DNA of 32,800 bases. Source: CAZZKF01 sp964654995. GTDB lineage: Bacteria; Pseudomonadota; Alphaproteobacteria; CAZZKF01. The stretch's first letter is position 1; each line of letters begins with the position of its first letter. Of the stretch, positions 32,520-32,800 are shown one piece after another. The position numbers and the translations under genes are program-made. The stretch spans positions 1 to 32,800 of the forward strand of contig CAZZKF010000026.1 in the NCBI GenBank assembly GCA_964654995.1, in the 5' to 3' direction. The notes under the pieces were generated by a model that was not told the origin of the DNA, made no database searches, and saw only the letters and a list, made by a program, of their open reading frames with translations.

Positions 32520-32800
32520 TTCTTGGCGGAGCCTCAGCTCATTGAGCCCCTCGTTGCCACCGAACTGAAAAACGGGTGGCTTTTTGTAACCTGTGCGCCC
32601 GACTGGTGCATTTCAGGACCCGCGACAACAAGGAAGCCGATTTCCTCTTGGAAAGGGCTGATGATAGGCTGGCAGGGGTTGATGTGAAGTCTTCTGATAC
32701 GGTCAAATCCGAAGATTTCAAAGGCACGAGGGTTTCGCTGGAAGTGGCGGGCAACGATTTTGTCAGCAGCGGGTTTCTTTATACGGGCGAGGACGCAATC
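32520..32800 (+). pseudogene. Remnant of a DUF4143 (AAA_14) ATPase, 5' truncated and frameshifted
   Basis: One frame encodes EPQLIEPLVATEL (from about 32526), like the FGPLLETFVATEL block of DUF4143 proteins. A second frame, from 32606, encodes VHFRTRDNKEADFLLERADDR and then GVDVKSS and FLYTGEDAI, the rest of that C-terminal nuclease-like domain, open to the window end. The two pieces are about one linker apart but in different frames, so a single-base shift lies between 32572 and 32605. The AAA domain that should precede is absent; the 5' sequence is the DUF885 promoter region. It is therefore a decayed copy, unless the shift is a sequencing error; even then it is 5' truncated. Confidence 0.72.

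Noticed and set aside
30958..32568. 536-residue open frame antisense to the DUF885 gene
   Set aside because: No domain is recognisable and the composition is that of a complement shadow; the opposite strand has clear motifs.

Overview
The window is a GC-rich, densely packed chromosomal segment. It is most likely from an alphaproteobacterium, probably near the Rhodospirillales. The reasons are tad pilus genes, GcdH paired with a class III CoA-transferase, hopanoid-type genes, a soluble PAS chemoreceptor of a kind common in that order, TTAACCAT sites resembling CtrA half-sites, and frequent GTG starts. I see no rRNA, tRNA, CRISPR array, insertion sequence or phage gene. The content reads as core and semi-core genome, with two gene remnants.

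Layout. 1-1564: end of a tad pilus operon (tadB, tadC). 1578-6084 (-): glutaryl-CoA dehydrogenase with a class III CoA-transferase, then mnmA with a pirin gene. 6252-7208: NlpI-like TPR protein. 7197-12321: a divergent amino-acid/peptide locus. Its minus arm is RidA, an NSS transporter and a DauA-like flavin dehydrogenase; its plus arm is a POT peptide transporter and a second RidA. 12339-13074: remnant of a quinone oxidoreductase gene, a strong terminator and hsp20. 13322-16478: exported M20 amidohydrolase and an HTTM-DUF393 fusion. 16579-19610: soluble tandem-PAS chemoreceptor, a 749-bp gene-free region and an orphan LuxR-type response regulator. 19781-24106: HerA-like ATPase, FKBP lipoprotein, SleB-type cell-wall hydrolase, MFS exporter. 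24248-29079: hpnC and an HpnL-like membrane protein facing an NTP-transferase and HpnA-like epimerase, with a PhnW-type transaminase divergent from the latter pair. 29237-32430: TrkH and a DUF885 metallopeptidase. The right edge holds a frameshifted, 5'-truncated DUF4143 ATPase remnant.

How the genes work together. The 7.2-12.3 kb locus makes chemical sense: transporters bring in peptides and amino acids, the flavoenzyme oxidises an amino acid to an imine, and RidA proteins deal with reactive imines. One RidA lacks the usual catalytic arginine, and the dehydrogenase lacks two residues of the D-arginine pocket, so the substrate is probably different. The 24.2-29.1 kb locus is the best candidate for something undescribed. 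It places isoprenoid/hopanoid-type genes beside a LicC/PntC-like cytidylyltransferase and an aminoethylphosphonate transaminase, which suggests a phosphonate- or amino-headgroup lipid pathway. No PEP mutase, phosphonopyruvate decarboxylase, HpnD, HpnE or cyclase lies in the window, so this is a hypothesis. All functional calls come from reading the translated sequences and remembered family features; no search was run.
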